A stretch of 64,000 bases of DNA from Nocardioides zhouii (GTDB lineage Bacteria > Actinomycetota > Actinomycetes > Propionibacteriales > Nocardioidaceae), in NCBI RefSeq assembly GCF_004137345.1, contig NZ_SDWV01000002.1, positions 62,001-126,000 on the forward strand, given 5' to 3'. Shown here in pieces: positions 19,669 through 27,994 of the stretch (the stretch's first letter is position 1; each line of letters opens with the position of its first letter). The notes under the pieces are model-generated. The model made no database searches, was not told where the DNA came from, and saw only the letters and a list, made by a program, of their open reading frames with translations. The translations under genes were made by a program, and so were the position numbers.

Positions 19669-20510
19669 TCGCGGAGGCGCTCAATCATGTCGGTGCGCCA
19701 GGCTTCGGTCTCGCCGATCTGGTTGAACGTGAAGACGTGGAGGCCCTCGACGAGCGCGTTCTCCTCGCCGAGGGCGGGGGCGCACTTCTCCAGGAAGCTC
19801 TCGCCGGTGAACCCGCCAGGTGCGGCGAGCCGGGCGAACAGGCCCTTGTTCTTGGCGAGGAACTTCGTCGACTCCCCCACCCCGATCTTCGTGGCCATGC
19901 CGAGCAGCTTGGTGCGCTCGACCGGACCGGGGATGCCGAGCAGCACGGGCATCGCGACACCGCGGGCACGCAGCCGCCGCACCCAGTCGCGTACGACGGC
20001 CGGGTCGAACGTCAGGTTGCTGACGATGTGCGTGGCATGGCGACGCTTGTCCCACATGGACTGCACCGTGAGGTCGTCGTGGATGGTCGGGTGCGACTCG
20101 GGATAGCCGGTGATCCCGACGTGCGAGAACGGCGAGCCGAGCGCCTTGAGGTCCTCGAGCAGCGCGAGGGCGTCCGGGTAGTCGCCGACCGCCTCGGCGT
20201 CCCCACCCGGGACGAACACGCTCGTGATGCCCTTGCCCCGGAGCCGCTCGACGATCTCCTCGAGCTCGCTCCGCCCGGACACCATCCGGGCGGCGATGTG
20301 GGGAACGACGGTGTAGCCGTGCCCGGCCAACCGCTCCGTCAGGTCGAAGGTGGACTCCAGACCCTTGGACGGCGAGGCTGTCACGGTGATGGTGCGCTCG
20401 CGCGGCACGTGGGCGAGCACCTTGTCCTCGGTGGTCGCCGTGGGCAACACCTCGTAGCGAGCGTTCTCCAGCAGGCGGGTCAGCGTCGCAGCGGTGCTTT
20501 TGTTGCGCAT
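19665..20510 (-). CDS. metF: Methylenetetrahydrofolate reductase
   Basis: Interconverts 5-methyl-THF and 5,10-methylene-THF. In this locus it should run in the oxidative direction, taking methyl-THF from the corrinoid pathway towards formate. 281 aa, TIM barrel with VTASPSKGLESTFDL, VPHIAARMV, VFVPGGDAEAVGDYPDAL, VGITGYPESHP and HIVSNLTFDPA. This is the short bacterial or actinobacterial form rather than the two-domain eukaryotic one. The ATG at 20510 is chosen by protein length and lies in the middle of the operator dyad. A TAGAGT -10 candidate on the minus strand (20553-20548) would give a leader of about 30 nt. It converges on and overlaps the DUF1638 stop. Confidence 0.88.
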   Translation of the reverse strand: MRNKSTAATLTRLLENARYEVLPTATTEDKVLAHVPRERTITVTASPSKGLESTFDLTERLAGHGYTVVPHIAARMVSGRSELEEIVERLRGKGITSVFVPGGDAEAVGDYPDALALLEDLKALGSPFSHVGITGYPESHPTIHDDLTVQSMWDKRRHATHIVSNLTFDPAVVRDWVRRLRARGVAMPVLLGIPGPVERTKLLGMATKIGVGESTKFLAKNKGLFARLAAPGGFTGESFLEKCAPALGEENALVEGLHVFTFNQIGETEAWRTDMIERLRD

Positions 20511-20537
20511 GGAGCAACTCGTTTCGTGATGCGCATC
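20502..20537. promoter_or_regulatory. Tandem IclR-type operator overlapping the metF start
   Basis: GTTGCGCATGGAGCAAC (20502-20518) has perfect GTTGC/GCAAC arms with a 7-bp spacer. A second, weaker copy GTTTCGTGATGCGCATC (20521-20537) begins 19 bp away. The perfect dyad covers the metF start codon, and both copies lie downstream of the likely -10, so bound protein would block elongation or translation. It matches the sites at 1976, 9527 and 10482. Confidence 0.72.
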
Positions 20538-20590
20538 GATTGCGCCCACTCTAGTGCGTCCGGGCGTCCCGCGACAGACCGGAAATACGC

Positions 20591-20625
20591 CGAGGGCGGC
20601 CACCCGTGTGGGGTGGCCGCCCTCG
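20591..20625. terminator. Strong intrinsic terminator after rplL
   Basis: Perfect 15-bp stem: CGAGGGCGGCCACCC (20591-20605) pairs with GGGTGGCCGCCCTCG (20611-20625) around a GTGTG loop. It lies downstream of rplL on the minus strand and upstream of metF, so it should end the rplJL transcript and insulate metF from ribosomal protein expression. Confidence 0.85.
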
Positions 20626-20665
20626 GACGGTCGACGGCCGGTCGCGAGACCGGGCCGTCAGGAAG

Positions 20666-21052
20666 TCACTTGACGGTGACCGTGGCGCCGGCGGCCTCGA
20701 GGGCCTCCTTCGCCTTCGCGGCCGCAGCCTTGTCGACCTTCTCGAGGATCGGCTTCGGGGCGGCCTCGACGAGGTCCTTCGCCTCCTTCAGGCCGAGGCT
20801 CGTGAGGGCGCGCACCTCCTTGATGACGTTGATCTTCTTGTCACCAGCGGCCTCGAGGACGACGTCGAACTCGTCCTGCTCGGCAGCGGCCTCGGCACCG
20901 GCGGCCGGGGCGCCCGCGGCGGGGGCAGCGGCGACCGGGGCAGCGGCGGTGACGCCGAAGGTCTCCTCGAACTCCTTCACGAACTCGGAGAGCTCGATGA
21001 GGGTCATTTCCTTGAACGCGTCGAGCAGCTCGACGGTGGACAGCTTCGCCAT
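20666..21052 (-). CDS. rplL: 50S ribosomal protein L7/L12
   Basis: Stalk protein of the large ribosomal subunit, 128 aa, recruiting translation factors. The N-terminal dimerisation part begins [20 protein letters not shown]. An Ala/Gly/Pro hinge ([18 protein letters not shown]) follows, then the conserved C-terminal domain ([24 protein letters not shown]). It follows rplJ with a short gap, in the usual order. Unusually, the next genes downstream are not rpoB and rpoC: a terminator and metF follow. Confidence 0.98.
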   Translation of the reverse strand: MAKLSTVELLDAFKEMTLIELSEFVKEFEETFGVTAAAPVAAAPAAGAPAAGAEAAAEQDEFDVVLEAAGDKKINVIKEVRALTSLGLKEAKDLVEAAPKPILEKVDKAAAAKAKEALEAAGATVTVK

Positions 21053-21130
21053 GGTGGCGGTTCCTTCCGTATGTGGCGCGGGAGCGGGTGCGTCCCGTGC
21101 CGGGGTTTCAGGTGGTGTACGTCGGCCTGG

Positions 21131-21796
21131 TCAGGCGTCCGTGGACTCGGCGGCCGTGTCGGCTGCCTCGTCGGTCGCCTCGGGCTCGGCGGCCTCCTCA
21201 GAAGGGGAGACCTCCTCGACCGGGGCGTCCTCGGCAGCGGGAGCATCCGGCGTACCGGCACCACCTGCGAGGATCGAGGGGTCCTCAGTCGCCTTCGCCT
21301 CCAGGGCGCCGGCGAGCCGGGCGACCTGGGCGAGCGGGGCGTTGAGGAGGTAGACGGCCTGGGACAGCGAAGCGAGCATGCCGCCCGCGAGCTTGCCCAG
21401 CAGCACCTCACGCGACTCGAGATCGGCCAGCTTGGCGATCTCTGCAGCGTCGAGGGACTTGCCGTCCAGGACACCGCCCTTGATGACAAGAGCGGGGTTT
21501 GCCTTGGCAAAGTCACGCAGACCCTTGGCGGCCTCGACCACGTCTCCATTGATGAAGGCGATGGCAGTGGGGCCGGTCAGCAGGTCGTCGAAGCCTTCGA
21601 TTCCCACCTCGGTGGCGGCAATCTTGGCAAGCGTGTTCTTGACCACGGCGTAGTGGGCGTTCTCGCCGAGGGAGCGCCGCAGGTCCTGCAGCTGCTTCAC
21701 GGTGAGACCGCGGTACTCGGTCAGCACAGCGCCGGCGGCATCGTTGAACGAGTCAACGATCTCCGCAACGGCGGCAGTCTTTTCTGGCCGCGCCAT
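21131..21796 (-). CDS. rplJ: 50S ribosomal protein L10
   Basis: Stalk base protein that anchors L7/L12 dimers. 221 aa from ATG at 21796, preceded by AAGGAGACCC. The start [20 protein letters not shown] is typical. Family motifs are [20 protein letters not shown] and [10 protein letters not shown]. The C-terminal 40 residues are a long acidic Ala/Glu/Pro tail, longer than in E. coli L10 but common in actinobacteria. It is probably autoregulated through the leader upstream. Confidence 0.97.
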   Translation of the reverse strand: MARPEKTAAVAEIVDSFNDAAGAVLTEYRGLTVKQLQDLRRSLGENAHYAVVKNTLAKIAATEVGIEGFDDLLTGPTAIAFINGDVVEAAKGLRDFAKANPALVIKGGVLDGKSLDAAEIAKLADLESREVLLGKLAGGMLASLSQAVYLLNAPLAQVARLAGALEAKATEDPSILAGGAGTPDAPAAEDAPVEEVSPSEEAAEPEATDEAADTAAESTDA

Positions 21797-21819
21797 GGGT
21801 CTCCTTCCGGTGTCGACCA

Positions 21820-21985
21820 CCGGCGCCCGGCCCACAGACGACGAACGCCCCGAGCGCAGGCTCAGGGCGTGGATGCGGCGAGGCCGCTGCTCTGTCACCT
21901 GCGCCGGCCGTTCGCTGCTGCGAACCTTCGCATCCCGAGCGTTGGAGCTCGTGATGAACCTGCGGTCTTGGGTTTCGAGATGGAA
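21820..21985 (-). promoter_or_regulatory. Putative L10 (rplJ) mRNA leader
   Basis: The roughly 280-bp space between rplJ and the divergent ATPase gene holds, on the minus strand, AGACCGCAGGTTCATC, as seen in L10 leaders, and a hairpin close to rplJ (ACGCCC at 21845-21850 pairing with GGGCGT at 21865-21870, plus an inner GAG/CTC). This fits the known autoregulatory leader bound by L10(L12)4. The boundaries are estimates. Confidence 0.45.
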
Positions 21986-22076
21986 CAGTACGCCCCGGCT
22001 CCCGGACCAGACAAATCGCGGGCCGCCCGCGGCAAACACGGCATTCACCTCCCGCGGGGGGCCCAACACTGGTTCG

Positions 22077-23075
22077 ATGGTCCGCGTGGATCAACAGCTC
22101 ACGACCGTCGGGGCCTCGCTCGCCCGCAGCGACGAACGCATGCTCACTGGACGCAATGCTGCGGGCCGGGTCTGGAAGACCGGCTTCGGCGGGCTCGACC
22201 CGCTGATCGGCGGCGGCATGCGAGCCGGGTCGCTGATCCTCCTCGCCGGTCCGCAAGGTCTCGGCAAGTCGACCTTCGCACTCCAGGTCGCCCGCAACAA
22301 CGCGGCGACCGGACGCCCGGTCCTCTACTTCTCCTACGAGCACGACGCCGAGGACATGACGCAGAAGCTCATCGCCATGGAGGCCGGCGAGCTCGACGAC
22401 TCCGACCAGGTCCGGATGACGAGCATCCGCTCGATCTTCGACGACCTCTGGGTGAGCTCGCTCGACCACCGTCTCGAGTCGGTGCCCTCGGGCGTCGAGG
22501 CGCTGGCCCGGGTCTCCCACTACTCCGAGATGCTCTTCGTGCACCGCTCGACCGGCACGCGCACCGACCTGGCCGCGATCCAGGCCGCGATCGAGGCCGT
22601 ACGCGAGCTGGCCGGCACGACGCCGCTGGTGATCATCGACTACCTGCAGAAGGTGAAGTCGTCCTTCACCGACGACGAGGCCCGGTCCACCGAGGTCGTC
22701 GAGGGGCTCAAGGACATCGCGATCGACATCAGCGCTCCCGTGCTCGCCATCGCGGCGGCCGACAAGGAGGCGCTGCGCTCCGGGCGCCGGATGCGCGCCA
22801 ACGACCTCCGCGGATCCAGCGCCCTCGCCTACGAGGCCGACGTGGTCCTGGTGCTGAACAACAAGTTCGACATCGTCGCGCGCCACCACCTGACCTACAA
22901 CCTCAGCAACGCCGAGCGGTTCCGCGACTTCGCGGTCCTGACCGTCGAGAAGAACCGCTTCGGCCGCGACGGCGTCACGATGCAGTTCCGCACCCGCTTC
23001 GACCAGGGCCGCTACGAGGCCGAGGGCACCGAGGTCAAGGAGCAGCTGATCGACGAGCGGGTCTTCCGCGAATAG
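22077..23075 (+). CDS. DnaB/RadA-like P-loop ATPase
   Basis: 332-aa RecA-fold ATPase with a DnaB C-terminal-like domain but no N-terminal DnaB domain. Walker A is [14 protein letters not shown] (about residues 60-73), Walker B is [12 protein letters not shown], and [12 protein letters not shown] resembles the replicative helicase YFSLEM region. [20 protein letters not shown] corresponds to the DnaB H4 motif. It could be a DNA-repair or replication accessory ATPase; the role is unknown. It lies divergently from rplJ and converges on the lipoprotein gene. The start at 22077 is uncertain: an in-frame GTG at 22086 is equally possible, and neither has a clear ribosome site. Confidence 0.75.
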   Translation: MVRVDQQLTTVGASLARSDERMLTGRNAAGRVWKTGFGGLDPLIGGGMRAGSLILLAGPQGLGKSTFALQVARNNAATGRPVLYFSYEHDAEDMTQKLIAMEAGELDDSDQVRMTSIRSIFDDLWVSSLDHRLESVPSGVEALARVSHYSEMLFVHRSTGTRTDLAAIQAAIEAVRELAGTTPLVIIDYLQKVKSSFTDDEARSTEVVEGLKDIAIDISAPVLAIAAADKEALRSGRRMRANDLRGSSALAYEADVVLVLNNKFDIVARHHLTYNLSNAERFRDFAVLTVEKNRFGRDGVTMQFRTRFDQGRYEAEGTEVKEQLIDERVFRE

Positions 23076-23079
23076 GGGT

Positions 23080-23961
23080 TCACATGCCCGGCGCCTGGGT
23101 GACCTGGCTGGCCGGCGGGGCCTCGATCTCGACGTCGGCGCCGAAGTCGGCGTACGTCCCCTCCGTGGTCGACGTGGTCGGCGCACCGCCACCGGAGGCC
23201 TTCACCTCGACGGTCTGGGTGAACCGGCGCGGCAGGTTGTCGGCGTCGACCCACATGTCGGTGACCAGTTCCTTGGGCAGCATGTCCGCCATCGCGGCGG
23301 GGAACTCCATGGCCTTGAGGTACTGCGTCGGGTCCATCGTGATCCGGTAGTGGTTGGTCTCCACGCCGTCGACGTCCTCGCTCCCGACCAGCTCGAGCTT
23401 CTTGGGTGACTCCATCGCCTTGAACATCACCTCGGGGTCGGTCGCCTTGCCGATCATCCCGAAGAGCGAGTTGGGGTCGCTGAGGTCGATCTTGAGCCAC
23501 TTGTCGCCGGTGCCGAAGCTGGGGGACTTCATGTACATCGCCTTGTCGACGAGGATCATCTCCATCGCCTGGGCGCCGGTGCCGGTGGCCTTCATCTCGA
23601 CCCCCTCGTCGGCGAAGCGCGCCTCGCCGGCCATCTCCTGCGCCTGCCCGGCGCTGTCGGAGGTCGTGGTGAAGGTGAAGGTCTCGGCCTCACGCAGTGC
23701 CGCCATGACGGACGGGTAGAAGTCGTCGACCGACAGCTCGGCGAGCGAGGCCTCCGCCCCCTCCTCATCGGGCTCGGGCTCGGGCTCGGACTCCTCCTCG
23801 GCGGTGTCGGTGGCCTCGTCCGTGCTGGCATCGGTCGAGTCGTCGCTGCTCGAGCTGGAGTCGGTGGACCCGGAGTCGTCGCCGCACGCGGACACGCCCA
23901 CTCCGATGGTGAGCACCAGGGCGGCCGTACCGAGGCGGCGGGAGAGAGAGGTGAGGCGCAT
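23080..23961 (-). CDS. LppX_LprAFG-like lipoprotein
   Basis: 293-aa exported lipoprotein. The signal MRLTSLSRRLGTAALVLTIG leads to the lipobox VSAC. A low-complexity Ser/Asp/Glu/Thr linker of about 70 residues follows, rich in DSSSSSDDS-type repeats. The folded domain (FTFTTTSDSAGQAQEMAG, YLKAMEFPAAMADMLPKELV, MWVDADNLPRRFTQTV) resembles the LppX/LprG fold that carries lipids in mycobacteria. It lies between rplA and rplJ, a position where related actinobacteria also keep a lipoprotein gene. AGGAGCTCCC precedes the ATG at 23961. The cargo is unknown. Confidence 0.8.
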   Translation of the reverse strand: MRLTSLSRRLGTAALVLTIGVGVSACGDDSGSTDSSSSSDDSTDASTDEATDTAEEESEPEPEPDEEGAEASLAELSVDDFYPSVMAALREAETFTFTTTSDSAGQAQEMAGEARFADEGVEMKATGTGAQAMEMILVDKAMYMKSPSFGTGDKWLKIDLSDPNSLFGMIGKATDPEVMFKAMESPKKLELVGSEDVDGVETNHYRITMDPTQYLKAMEFPAAMADMLPKELVTDMWVDADNLPRRFTQTVEVKASGGGAPTTSTTEGTYADFGADVEIEAPPASQVTQAPGM

Positions 23962-24056
23962 GGGAGCTCCTGGTTGCGGTGGCTGGTGGGGCGGCGCGAG
24001 CGCCTGACCCGGTTCTACCCGATGGTTCCACACCGAAACGGGGCCGGACACACAAA

Positions 24057-24089
24057 CGGCCCGGCCGCCCCCGAGGGGCGACCGGGCCG
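24057..24089 (-). terminator. Intrinsic terminator after rplA
   Basis: CGGCCCGG (24057-24064) pairs with CCGGGCCG (24082-24089), with an inner GCCCC/GGGGC stem (24067-24071 and 24075-24079). On the minus strand a TTTG run follows. It lies 17 bp past the rplA stop. Confidence 0.75.
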
Positions 24090-24105
24090 GTGCGGCTCGG
24101 GTGGA

Positions 24106-24828
24106 TCAGGCCTGGACGGCCTCGTCCTCCGAGGCGACGTTCTTGACGCGGTTGGGGTCCACCTGGATGCCGGGGCCCATCGTCGTCGAGACGGTGATCT
24201 TGCGGATGTAGCGGCCCTTGGAGCTGGCCGGCTTCAGACGCAGCACCTCGTCGAGGGCGGCGGCGTAGTTCTCCGCGAGCTGGAGCTCGGAGAAGGACGC
24301 CTTGCCGATGATGAAGTGCAGGTTCGAGTGGCGGTCGACGCGGAACTCGATCTTGCCGCCCTTGATGTCGGTGACAGCCTTGGCGACGTCGGGGGTCACC
24401 GTGCCCGTCTTCGGGTTCGGCATGAGGGAGCGCGGGCCGAGGACGCGGCCGAGGCGACCGACCTTGCCCATCATGTCGGGCGTCGCGACGACGGCGTCGA
24501 AGTCGAGCCAGCCGCCGGCGACCTTCTCGATCAGCTCGTCGCTGCCGACGAACTCGGCGCCGGCCTCACGGGCGGCGTCGGCCTTGTCGCCGGTCGCGAA
24601 CACGAGGACGCGTGCGGTCTTGCCGGTGCCGTGCGGGAGGTTGACGGTGCCGCGGACCATCTGGTCGGCCTTGCGCGGGTCGACACCCAGGCGCATGACG
24701 ACGTCGAGGGTCTCGTCGAACTTCTTCTTGGAGCCGCTCTTGGCGATCTTGATGGCGGCCAGCGGGGCGTAGAGCTCGTCCTGGTCGAACTGCTCTGCCG
24801 CTGCGCGGTAGGTCTTGCTGCGCTGCAT
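24106..24828 (-). CDS. rplA: 50S ribosomal protein L1
   Basis: L1 stalk protein, 240 aa, involved in E-site tRNA release. The start [20 protein letters not shown] is followed by family motifs [35 protein letters not shown] and [19 protein letters not shown]. It follows rplK in the conserved nusG-rplK-rplA order and ends before a strong terminator. Confidence 0.98.
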   Translation of the reverse strand: MQRSKTYRAAAEQFDQDELYAPLAAIKIAKSGSKKKFDETLDVVMRLGVDPRKADQMVRGTVNLPHGTGKTARVLVFATGDKADAAREAGAEFVGSDELIEKVAGGWLDFDAVVATPDMMGKVGRLGRVLGPRSLMPNPKTGTVTPDVAKAVTDIKGGKIEFRVDRHSNLHFIIGKASFSELQLAENYAAALDEVLRLKPASSKGRYIRKITVSTTMGPGIQVDPNRVKNVASEDEAVQA

Positions 24829-24890
24829 GTTCTTCTCGTTTCTGTGGTGCGAAGGATGTGGTTAGCGAGCCAGCGCGGCTCTCCCACGTT

Positions 24891-25319
24891 TCAGTCGGTC
24901 GTGACGCCCATCGAGCGCGCAGTGCCCTCGACGATCTTCATGGCCGCATCGATGTCGTTGGCGTTCAGGTCAGGAAGCTTGGTGGTCGCGATCTCGCGGA
25001 CCTGGTCCTTGGTCAGCTTGCCGACCTTTTCCTTGTGCGGGACGCCGGAGCCCTTGGAGAGGCCGGCGGCCTTCTTGATGAGCTCGGCGGCCGGCGGGGT
25101 CTTGGTGATGAAGTCGAACGAACGGTCCTCGTAGATGGTGATCTCGACGGGGATGACGTTGCCGCGCATGGACTCGGTCTGGGCGTTGTAGGCCTTGCAG
25201 AAGTCCATGATGTTGACGCCGTGCGGGCCGAGCGCCGTACCGACCGGCGGGGCCGGCGTGGCCGAACCGGCCTGCAGCTGCACCTTCACCAGCGCTGCGA
25301 TCTTCTTCTTCGGAGGCAT
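24891..25319 (-). CDS. rplK: 50S ribosomal protein L11
   Basis: GTPase-centre protein, 142 aa, standard length. The start [20 protein letters not shown] and the motifs [20 protein letters not shown] and [20 protein letters not shown] are diagnostic. Between rplK and nusG a 6-bp hairpin (GAGGGC 25354-25359, GCCCTC 25365-25370) could be a weak attenuator. Confidence 0.98.
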   Translation of the reverse strand: MPPKKKIAALVKVQLQAGSATPAPPVGTALGPHGVNIMDFCKAYNAQTESMRGNVIPVEITIYEDRSFDFITKTPPAAELIKKAAGLSKGSGVPHKEKVGKLTKDQVREIATTKLPDLNANDIDAAMKIVEGTARSMGVTTD

Positions 25320-25426
25320 AGCCGTCCTTCTCTTTCTCTCGTGTGGTCACGACGAGGGCACTTCGCCCTCTGCCACGGGTTGTCGCTACTGCATTGTCGG
25401 GCCGACACGCGGCCCGGACGAAATCG

Positions 25427-26290
25427 TCAGACCTTCTGGATCTGCGAGAACGAAAGCTCGACCGGGGTCTCCCGGCCGAAGATCTCGACGAGCGCCTTGA
25501 CCCGCTGGGACTCGGCGTTGATCTCGGTGATCGTCGCGTGGAGCGTGGCGAACGGACCGTCGACCACCATGACCGAGTCGGACACGTCGAAGTCCGCGAC
25601 CTCGACCGGCTTGCGCGGCGTGGTGCTGGTGCCCTTCTCGCCCGAGGCGGCGGCCTCGGCCTCGGCGGCCTGGACGACGGCCGGCGCGAGCATGTCCTCG
25701 ACCTCGCTCATGCTGAGCGGGACGGGCTGGTGGCTGTGGCCCACGAAGCCGGTGACGGACGGCGTGTGGCGTACGGCCGACCAGGACTCGTCGGTGAGGT
25801 CCATGCGAACCAGGACGTAGCCGGGCAGGACGGTGCGGGTGACCATCTTGCGCTGGCCGTTCTTGATCTCCGCGACCTCCTCGGTGGGGACCACGATCTC
25901 GTGGATGTAGTCCTCCATGTTGAGGGAGATGATGCGGTTCTCGAGGTTGTGCTTGACCCGCTTCTCCATGCCGGAGTAGGTGTGCACGACGAACCAGTCG
26001 CCCGGCTTGGCCCACAGCTCGCGGCGGAACGCCTCGAGCGGGTCGTTCTCCTCGGGCTCGGCGGGCTCGCCGTCCGTGTCGTCGTCCGTTTCGTCGTCCG
26101 CGTCGTCATCCGCGTCGGCGACCTCGAGGCTGTCCTCGGCCGTCTCGTCGGCGGCGTCCTCGAGGCTGTCCTCGGTCGTGTCGTCGGCGGGCTGCTCCAC
26201 GAGGACCTCCTCGGGGGAGTCCTCCGGGGTCGTCTCGTCGCTGGACTCGACCTGGTCGTCGACCTGGTCCACGTCGCTGTTCTCAGACAC
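25427..26290 (-). CDS. nusG: Transcription elongation/antitermination factor NusG
   Basis: 287 aa. The first 95 residues are a low-complexity acidic extension (repeats such as [17 protein letters not shown]), as in many high-GC actinobacteria. The NGN domain then starts at [20 protein letters not shown] and includes [12 protein letters not shown]. The C-terminal KOW domain ([20 protein letters not shown]) ends with [11 protein letters not shown], the canonical NusG terminus. It lies downstream of secE and upstream of rplK. The acidic extension has no assigned role. Confidence 0.97.
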   Translation of the reverse strand: MSENSDVDQVDDQVESSDETTPEDSPEEVLVEQPADDTTEDSLEDAADETAEDSLEVADADDDADDETDDDTDGEPAEPEENDPLEAFRRELWAKPGDWFVVHTYSGMEKRVKHNLENRIISLNMEDYIHEIVVPTEEVAEIKNGQRKMVTRTVLPGYVLVRMDLTDESWSAVRHTPSVTGFVGHSHQPVPLSMSEVEDMLAPAVVQAAEAEAAASGEKGTSTTPRKPVEVADFDVSDSVMVVDGPFATLHATITEINAESQRVKALVEIFGRETPVELSFSQIQKV

Positions 26291-26396
26291 GTCTCACTCC
26301 GTACGTTCGTTGGTGCTGCCGGGGCCGGTCACCGGGACCGGGGCCGGGCGCACCCGGCGGGGACACGAGCGGTGGGGTCCATCGCTCGGCCGTCGA

Positions 26397-26654
26397 TCAC
26401 TGGGTGGAGGAGCCACCGGCGAAGATCTGGAAGACGAGCTTCCCGAAGGCCAGGTCCAGGACCGTCACCAGGGCCATCATGGCGATCACGAAGACCAGCA
26501 CGACGAAGAAGTAGGTGATCAGCTGCTGCTGGGTGGGCCACACCACCTTGCGGAGCTCGGCCACCACCTGGCGCATGAACGTGACGGGGCTGGTGCGCCC
26601 ACGGTCGTCACCGCGCGAGTCGCGCCGGTCCTGAACCGCGTTGCCGTCGGCCAC
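26397..26654 (-). CDS. secE: Preprotein translocase subunit SecE
   Basis: 85-aa single-span membrane subunit of SecYEG. The start is taken as GTG at 26654 (VADGNAVQDRRD), with AAGGTGGG just upstream. An in-frame extension further upstream runs into the tRNA and is rejected. The conserved amphipathic segment FMRQVVAELRKVVWPTQQQL precedes one transmembrane helix (TYFFVVLVFVIAMMALVTVL). It lies between tRNA-Trp and nusG, the standard order. Confidence 0.95.
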   Translation of the reverse strand: MADGNAVQDRRDSRGDDRGRTSPVTFMRQVVAELRKVVWPTQQQLITYFFVVLVFVIAMMALVTVLDLAFGKLVFQIFAGGSSTQ

Positions 26655-26696
26655 GTTTCCCACCTTCTCGTTGTTGCTGTGTGCAGTGCTTCCTCG

Positions 26697-26769
26697 CAGG
26701 GCACGAGGGACTTGAACCCCCAACCTTCGGTTTTGGAGACCGATGCTCTGCCAGTTGAGCTAGTGCCCT
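26697..26769 (-). tRNA. tRNA-Trp (CCA)
   Basis: 73-nt cloverleaf on the minus strand. The acceptor stem AGGGCAC pairs with GTGCCCT. The anticodon loop reads CTCCAAA, giving CCA. The T arm has GGTTCAAGTCC. It lies immediately upstream of secE, as in mycobacteria and streptomycetes. CCA is not encoded. Confidence 0.97.
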
Positions 26770-26885
26770 CCGGTGGCTTTCAAACCCCATCTGGGGCATG
26801 CCGAAGCATCTGGCGAAACCACCAATCGGGAAGCATACGGGGAGGGGGCCAGCGCCGTCGAACCGAGGCATGCCAAGGTAGGGCC

Positions 26886-27902
26886 GTGGATGGGCACCGT
26901 GACGTATCGGCCCTGCCGAAAGCGCACCTGCACCTCCACTTCACCGGATCGATGCGTCACCCGACGCTCCTGGAGCTCGCCGAGCGCGACGGGATCGTGC
27001 TGCCCGACTCGCTGGTGGAGGACTGGCCACCGCAGCTCAGCGCGGCGGACGAGAAGGGCTGGTTCCGGTTCCAGCGCCTCTACGACGTGGCGCGCTCGGT
27101 GCTGCGTACGCCCGACGACGTACGCCGCCTGGTGCTGGAGGCGGCCGAGGACGACGTCCGTGACGGCGGGCGCTGGCTGGAGATCCAGGTCGACCCGAGC
27201 GGGTACGCCGCGCGGTTCGGCGGGATCACGGAGTTCACCGACCTGGTGCTCGACTGCGTGCGCGACGCCACCGAGCGCACCGGGCTCGGCATCGCGGTCG
27301 TGATCGCGGCCAACCGCACCCGCCACCCCCTCGACGCCCGGACGCTGGCCCGGCTCGCGGCGCAGTACGCCGGTCGCGGCGTGGTCGGCTTCGGTCTCTC
27401 GAACGACGAGCGGCGCGGTCGCACCGAGGACTTCGCGGCGGCCTTCCAGATCGCCGAGCGGGCCGGGCTCCTGCTGGTGCCCCACGGCGGCGAGCTGCGC
27501 GGGGCCGACCACGTCCGCGCCTGCCTCGACAGCCTCGGGGCGCAGCGGCTCGGACACGGCGTACGCAGTGCTGAGGACCCGGAGCTGCTGGACCGGATCG
27601 TGGCCGCCGGGGTCGCGCTGGAGGTGTGCCCGGTCTCCAACGTCTCTCTCGGCGTCTACTCCGACCTCACCTCGGTGCCGCTCCCCCAGCTCCTGGCGGC
27701 GGGCGCGACCGTGGCCCTGGGTGCCGACGACCCGCTGCTCTTCGGCTCGCGACTGGCCGGCCAGTACGCCACGATGCGTGCCGCCCACGACCTCGACGAC
27801 GGGACCCTGGCCCGTCTGGCCGAGATGTCCTTCGCGGCCTCGCGGGCTCCGTCGGACGTGGTCGAGGCGGCCCGCCGCGACATCGCCGCCTGGCTCGCCT
27901 GA
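26886..27902 (+). CDS. Adenosine deaminase family protein
   Basis: 338-aa amidohydrolase of the adenosine/adenine deaminase family. Zinc ligands start with KAHLHLHFTGSM (residues 12-23). VPHGGELRG carries the conserved His and catalytic Glu, LGHGVRSAEDPEL the next His, CPVSNVSLG is a family motif, and the last metal ligand is in VALGADDPLLFG. In classic adenosine deaminase the last motif is SLNTDDP; the GADDP form and the short length leave the true substrate (adenosine, adenine or a modified nucleoside) open. GTG at 26886 is preferred since upstream in-frame codons lie over the tRNA and secE. A TAGGGC hexamer a few bases upstream suggests a leaderless transcript. Confidence 0.85.
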   Translation: MDGHRDVSALPKAHLHLHFTGSMRHPTLLELAERDGIVLPDSLVEDWPPQLSAADEKGWFRFQRLYDVARSVLRTPDDVRRLVLEAAEDDVRDGGRWLEIQVDPSGYAARFGGITEFTDLVLDCVRDATERTGLGIAVVIAANRTRHPLDARTLARLAAQYAGRGVVGFGLSNDERRGRTEDFAAAFQIAERAGLLLVPHGGELRGADHVRACLDSLGAQRLGHGVRSAEDPELLDRIVAAGVALEVCPVSNVSLGVYSDLTSVPLPQLLAAGATVALGADDPLLFGSRLAGQYATMRAAHDLDDGTLARLAEMSFAASRAPSDVVEAARRDIAAWLA

Positions 27903-27931
27903 CCCCCGTCGCGATCCCCGGGTACCCGGGG

Positions 27932-27977
27932 AAACTGGAGCCTCCACCCCGAAGTTTCGCGGGCAAGGCTCCAGTTT
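27932..27977. repeat. Inverted repeat between convergent deaminase gene and murB
   Basis: AAACTGGAGCC (27932-27942) and GGCTCCAGTTT (27967-27977) are perfect 11-bp arms around a 24-bp loop that holds a small CGAA/TTCG-type inner dyad. CCCGGGTACCCGGG, itself a palindrome, lies just to the left. It could terminate both converging genes or be a copy of a dispersed palindromic element. Confidence 0.6.
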
Positions 27978-27994
27978 GGGGGGTGAAGCCTCGC

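Noticed and set aside
20511..20603. N-terminal extension of MetF (31 more residues)
   Set aside because: It would cross the second operator copy, the -10 candidate and the rplL terminator arm, and the residues do not resemble MetF.
25980..27902. 640-aa frame joining antisense NusG to the adenosine deaminase
   Set aside because: It spans secE and tRNA-Trp. The deaminase homology begins at the GTG at 26886.
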